This document shows, in pieces, positions 35,081 to 38,672 of a DNA stretch of 38,672 nucleotides; within the stretch, counting starts at the first letter, position 1, and every line of letters begins with the position of its first letter. The position numbers and the translations under genes were made by a program. Source of the stretch: Leptolyngbyaceae cyanobacterium M33_DOE_097 (GTDB taxonomy: Bacteria; Cyanobacteriota; Cyanobacteriia; Leptolyngbyales; Leptolyngbyaceae); the NCBI GenBank assembly GCA_015296075.1, contig DVDV01000195.1:1-38672 (forward strand), given 5' to 3'. The notes beneath the pieces are model-generated. The model made no database searches. It was not told the DNA's origin and saw nothing but the letters and a program-made list of their open reading frames with translations.

Positions 35081-36904
35081 TTAGAAACTAAACTGCGTGC
35101 GGATGTTGCCGACAAATACAGTTGGGTTACTGTCAAAGTTGTTGGCATTGAAAATAGTGTAGAAAGCAGGGGTGATCGAGATGTTTCTAGTCAATGGATA
35201 GTGATAAGAAACTTCTAAATCGTATTGAGTACCGCCATCGCCAGCACCAGATTGTAAGAATCGACTGCCACTGGTGTAGTCATGGGGCATCACGAACGAG
35301 ATCACACCTAAAGCGCCTTTCTTACCCAAATCAGGGAAGCCCAAGCCCACCTGGAAGCTCTGTACTCTGACGTTTCCACCTTCAACATTGGGGTTGATTG
35401 GGTCGATGCCAGTGCGACCATAGCTATAACGCCCAAAAATACCAAAGCCATTTGTAATCAACCAATCAAAGTTAATTCCAAACATATCAGCGTAGGCATC
35501 TTCAACCCTACCACCAAAACCATCATCCGCATAACCGTAGGGCAACGGTTCGCCGACAGCACCACCGATAAAGCCGTTGTAAGCTTTGATATGCGATCGA
35601 ATATAAGTCACACGCACATTAAACTTAGGGCTTGGAGAATAAGTTAATTCACTGGTGATGCTATTTGTTGCATTAAACAAACCATCTGAGGGATCGCTGG
35701 AAGTATTGAATACAGATGGGTTCAAAAACTCTGTATTTTCTGCTAGGTAGGCAACTGCCAATCTAAACTGGGGGCTAATTTTCCAGATGGCAACTGCACC
35801 AGAACCACGGTCAACTGCATTCGACAATGTGCTGCCGTTCGAGTTGTAACTTGTTGCACCCGTTAAGAAGAAGGTGAAACGGTTGGCATCAAAATAACGG
35901 TAGACGTTAATCCGCGGACCGACAACAAACTGCAGGCTATCGCCAACGGGGAAGGTGTACGACAATTCGCGGAGAACAACATCATTCGGTGTAGGGGTAC
36001 CTGATTGGTCGAGGAAGGGGGTACCCCAAGAATTGAAGAAACCGGATGAAACGAGCTGGTTGGCTGGAGAGTTACCATTTCCCACGACCAACTGGGTTGT
36101 CAGAGTATCCTTTCCAGTAAAGGACGTATTGAGGTTTAAGAATGCGTAGTAACTCAGCGTAATTTGGGGTTGGTCTCGCTGAACTCGGCGTGGTTGATTT
36201 GTCACCGGATCTCGACCCGGAGGTGCAAACGCGCTCCCCCCGCCATTCACAAAGGGATTACGCTCAGCGGTAACATCATCAGTTGGAAAAGCACCCGTCA
36301 TATTAAACCAAATCTGACCGCTCAGTTTGGTTGTCGTTGAAAACTGCTGCTTTTCAAGCGTGGTTGTTCTGGCCTCAAGTGCGTCTATACGGCCTCTGAG
36401 GGTGGCTAGCTCAGCCGCAAACTCTTCTTGCAGCTTTTTGAGCGCATCTAAGTCTTCTTGCTTTACAAAGTCAGCGGTATTGGCTGCTATGAGTTCGCTA
36501 ATGCGGTCTAAGCAAGCATTGACACCTGCCGCAAACTCGTAGCGGGTCAATGCCTGATTGCCTCGAAACGTACGATCCGGGTAACCCACAATACAGCCAT
36601 ACCGCTCAACTAATGACTGCAAAGCCTGAAATGCCCAATCAGTAGGTCTTACATCTGTTAGCTGAGAAACAGATGTCACCTGATCCATTCCAGAACTTGC
36701 GGACTGGTCACTGGTCAACTCTGCAATGTTGCTCACTTGCTCCATTGCAGGATCAAGCTCGGTTGCAAATTGTTCAACTTCCTCAATCTGGTTGCTGAGA
36801 GAACCATCTATCTCTTCAGCTTCAACAGGCCGCACATCCAACGGGAGGGCAGCGATCGCCGCCAAAACTCCCAGGCCAATTCCCCATACACCTAGCTTCA
36901 GCAT
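35081..36904 (-). CDS. SLH-domain outer-membrane porin (OprB / iron-uptake porin type, Som-like)
   Basis: 607 aa. Seen: a signal peptide (about 1-29), a Glu/Ser-rich acidic linker, an SLH domain (about 78-140; VTSVSQLTDVRPTDWAFQALQSLVERYGCIVGYPDRTFRGNQALTRYEFAAGVNACL) that binds peptidoglycan-linked polymers, a coiled coil (about 145-190), then an OprB-type beta-barrel (about 195-607) ending in the outer-membrane sorting Phe (RTQFSF). This is the layout of cyanobacterial SomA/SomB and 'iron uptake porin' proteins, which carry small nutrients across the outer membrane. The mRNA leader just upstream of the ATG has GUGUGAGG, perfectly complementary to the core of the Yfr1 small RNA, and the GAGG is only 2 nt from the AUG. 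Confidence 0.93.
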   Translation of the reverse strand: MLKLGVWGIGLGVLAAIAALPLDVRPVEAEEIDGSLSNQIEEVEQFATELDPAMEQVSNIAELTSDQSASSGMDQVTSVSQLTDVRPTDWAFQALQSLVERYGCIVGYPDRTFRGNQALTRYEFAAGVNACLDRISELIAANTADFVKQEDLDALKKLQEEFAAELATLRGRIDALEARTTTLEKQQFSTTTKLSGQIWFNMTGAFPTDDVTAERNPFVNGGGSAFAPPGRDPVTNQPRRVQRDQPQITLSYYAFLNLNTSFTGKDTLTTQLVVGNGNSPANQLVSSGFFNSWGTPFLDQSGTPTPNDVVLRELSYTFPVGDSLQFVVGPRINVYRYFDANRFTFFLTGATSYNSNGSTLSNAVDRGSGAVAIWKISPQFRLAVAYLAENTEFLNPSVFNTSSDPSDGLFNATNSITSELTYSPSPKFNVRVTYIRSHIKAYNGFIGGAVGEPLPYGYADDGFGGRVEDAYADMFGINFDWLITNGFGIFGRYSYGRTGIDPINPNVEGGNVRVQSFQVGLGFPDLGKKGALGVISFVMPHDYTSGSRFLQSGAGDGGTQYDLEVSYHYPLTRNISITPAFYTIFNANNFDSNPTVFVGNIRTQFSF

Positions 36905-36914
36905 AGCCTCACAC
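36905..36914 (-). promoter_or_regulatory. Candidate Yfr1 pairing site in the porin leader
   Basis: GTGTGAGG on the minus strand (36914-36907), 2 nt before the porin ATG, is an 8-nt perfect complement of CCUCACAC from the Yfr1 core. From memory, Yfr1 represses som porin mRNAs by pairing near the start codon. Confidence 0.4.
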
Positions 36915-37143
36915 CAAAACCAAAAAACAACCTGAAGCAGCTACAGCAACAGAGCCTAGAAGTCTCCGCACAAGAAACTTTCAGGCATCTGCATCCTGTA
37001 TACAAAAGCTACTCTCTTGTAGGCATTAAACAAAGAGGTACTGAGATAATTCTGTATTGGGGCATACACTCTGCAGGTGTCTATGTCTACCAGCAAAGGT
37101 ATTAAATTTGAATAGACCGGAGGTATGAATTTTCGAGCAATAC

Positions 37144-37869
37144 TTACAGTGGCTTAGTTTCTTCCAGTTGCTGCTCAAGTTGCTGAATCTCATGAACAAC
37201 ACGCACCTTGCTGGCTTGAAGATGCTCTTGGGTCGCTGCTATAGCCACTTGAGGGGTGCGATCGCAAATCGCTTGAAAGATCTTGCGGTGTTCGTCATAG
37301 ACCTCTAACACCGTTGGGTTATGCTGAATGGTACGCAATCGCAACAACGTCATCTTGTCGAAAACCTGGTCAAGTAGAGTAACCAGCCAGGGATTATTGG
37401 CCATCTCTGCAATCAAACAATGAAACTGGCGATCGAGGTGCAATAGCTGAAACCGAATCAAGTTTCGTTCTGACTGCGCCATCACCTTCTCGGCCTTAAA
37501 CACCATGCGCTCAAGCTGCTCAATTTGGGCGATCGAGGCATTGCTGCAGGCTTCCATCACAGAAAACTGTTCGAGTGCAAGGCGACAGTCGTACAGCTGC
37601 ACCGCATCATCAACCGAGAGCATGGCGACCCGCAAAGCCCCACTCATATCTGCCGTAATTAAATTCTCACGCTGTAACTGGCGAATCGCCTCTCGCACAG
37701 GCGTACGGCTAACTTGTAACTGCTCTGCTAGTTGAGTCTCGACTAACCGACTTCCTGCGACTAAATCCCCCGACAAAATAGCAGAACGAATCGCTTGATA
37801 AGTTTGCTCGTGGAGCGATTGATTACGTTTTATTGTTCGAAGCAAACGCACAGATGATAGCAACTCCAT
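37144..37869 (-). CDS. GntR-family transcriptional regulator, FCD (FadR) subfamily
   Basis: 241-aa DNA-binding regulator. Seen: an N-terminal winged helix-turn-helix (about 18-80; YQAIRSAILSGDLVAGSRLVETQLAEQLQVSRTPVREAIRQL), then an all-helical FCD ligand domain (about 85-225) with the metal/ligand residues D146, H150, H194 and H216 in the usual D-x3-H ... H ... H order. FCD regulators typically sense organic acids or sugars and repress nearby genes; no catabolic gene lies beside it here, and its effector is unknown. A possible autoregulatory region is the 240-bp gap to the porin gene or the AT-rich region upstream of it. Confidence 0.93.
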   Translation of the reverse strand: MELLSSVRLLRTIKRNQSLHEQTYQAIRSAILSGDLVAGSRLVETQLAEQLQVSRTPVREAIRQLQRENLITADMSGALRVAMLSVDDAVQLYDCRLALEQFSVMEACSNASIAQIEQLERMVFKAEKVMAQSERNLIRFQLLHLDRQFHCLIAEMANNPWLVTLLDQVFDKMTLLRLRTIQHNPTVLEVYDEHRKIFQAICDRTPQVAIAATQEHLQASKVRVVHEIQQLEQQLEETKPL

Positions 37870-38607
37870 ATAAGGTAATCCTCACACAGATGAATGTGAA
37901 GAAATATCTCCAGTTTGAGCGAGTAAAGTTTTCTCTCACCAACCAATTAAAAGTTTTTATAGCCTAAGAATTGATTACGTCTAAAGTCCCTATTAACAGA
38001 TGAATTCGTAGTTAAATTAACACCTTAACGTTTGTTCTCTAAATCGACCATCCTTTAAAGTTGTAATTTCGCAGACGACTCTCAGTTTATGCGTTCGTTA
38101 TGCAAACAAGCATCCTTATATACTCTCATAGAAAATAATTTCATGTGCGACTCTAATTTCATAGAAGTATTGCAGTTTGTAAACATAGCAGTTGAACTAA
38201 GGGGACACGGTTGGCTGAATTACCGACGGGGTTGCTGACCAAATATGTGAATTTCATCAGGACGCTGCGCGATCGCGCAGCGTTTCTATTAGAGACAACG
38301 CCCCCAGTGATCTGCCAAGCCAACTTTGCCAGGTATAGAAAGCGAATGACCAATAACCAATGGCTCAGTCACTATATGAACCTGCAAAGTTCTTTTGGTG
38401 AACTACTAGCGTGGGGATGCTAATCCAAAAATCATATCTACGCTCAGTAACGCTGAATTACCGACCATCAGCCGTTGGATTCAACAGCTTTAATAAGCCT
38501 ATCCAAATTGTGAACAGACTACCTAAACACCCTAGGGTAAACGCACATGATTCTTAACAAAAGGTGAAAAGAGAAAAAGAGGTCAGTAGAATTTAGCGGT
38601 CGTGGTG
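37870..38607. other. Intergenic region with MITE-like element
   Basis: 738 bp, AT-rich in its first half (presumed GntR promoter). It contains the MITE-like element at 38214-38465 with its 22-bp palindrome. Short open frames across it are not convincing genes. Confidence 0.55.
38214..38465. mobile_element. MITE-like element flanked by a 14-bp direct repeat
   Basis: GCTGAATTACCGAC is repeated exactly at 38214-38227 and 38452-38465. Between them lie imperfect terminal inverted repeats (GTTGCTGA at 38231; TCAGTAAC ending 38451), a 22-bp perfect palindrome (38262-38283), and a right end that matches 28562-28608 in 39 of 47 positions. No coding capacity. Confidence 0.5.
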
Positions 38608-38672
38608 ATGAGAACTCCAATGAGCCAGCAATCGCCGTTGTCTAGTCTGAAGCAGCACTTCGAGACCATTGA
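38608..38672 (+). CDS. Start of an unidentified gene, cut by the window edge
   Basis: An open frame from ATG 38608 (MRTPMSQQSPLSSLKQHFETI) runs off the end of the window. An in-frame ATG at 38620 (MSQQSPL) is an equally plausible start. No stop appears in the 65 bp present. Too little sequence to name a family. Confidence 0.35.
   Translation, partial: MRTPMSQQSPLSSLKQHFETI

Overview
The window is chromosomal DNA from a cyanobacterium. Evidence: the HIP1 octamer GCGATCGC recurs throughout; an SLH/OprB-type outer-membrane porin, a DUF1400 protein, an Fe-S photolyase, a 'soluble hydrogenase'-type class V aminotransferase and a very large S-layer-like two-partner exoprotein are present; several small proteins look cyanobacterial. 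The PEP-CTERM protein and huge adhesin suit a filamentous or mat-forming lineage, but I cannot fix the genus from sequence alone. No prophage, CRISPR array or complete insertion sequence is visible.

Layout. 1-297: two tandem copies (period exactly 144 bp) of a probable small RNA gene, each with its own -10 box and Rho-independent terminator, running into the 3' end of yebC. 1338-8321: a 2327-residue TPS-secreted adhesin without its TpsB transporter nearby. 8741-12078: ammonium transporter, then a membrane histidine kinase and NarL-type response regulator on the same strand. 12101-15819: a small conserved protein, asnS and, divergently, glutamate dehydrogenase. 16063-20227: a minus-strand group with an exported glycine-rich protein and two GTPase/DUF697-like membrane proteins, the second translated from a TTG whose Shine-Dalgarno abuts the stop of the first. 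20345-20421: initiator tRNA. 20563-22955: a membrane protein with an acidic tail, an 81-residue protein and a stand-alone DUF1400 protein. 22956-23773: a GC-rich repeat field with a strong G-quadruplex motif. 23774-28272: trypsin-like protease, mltG, yqeG and a class V aminotransferase. 28273-28616: HIP1-centred terminator and MITE-like repeats. 28617-33529: membrane protein, cutA, glutaredoxin, Fe-S photolyase and a GT39 glycosyltransferase. 33703-37869: PEP-CTERM protein, porin and a GntR/FCD regulator. 37870-38672: a second MITE-like element and the start of a gene cut by the window edge.

Links between genes. Nitrogen is a theme (ammonium uptake with an adjacent two-component pair, and glutamate dehydrogenase about 2.4 kb farther on). 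Cell-envelope functions dominate the rest (adhesin, MltG, porin, PEP-CTERM protein, GT39). The most interesting signal is post-transcriptional. The tandem small RNAs carry an 11-nt stretch that is 10/11 complementary to the conserved core of the cyanobacterial small RNA Yfr1, and the porin mRNA leader carries 8 nt perfectly complementary to that core right before its start codon. This suggests, but does not prove, a Yfr1-porin circuit with a local decoy RNA.
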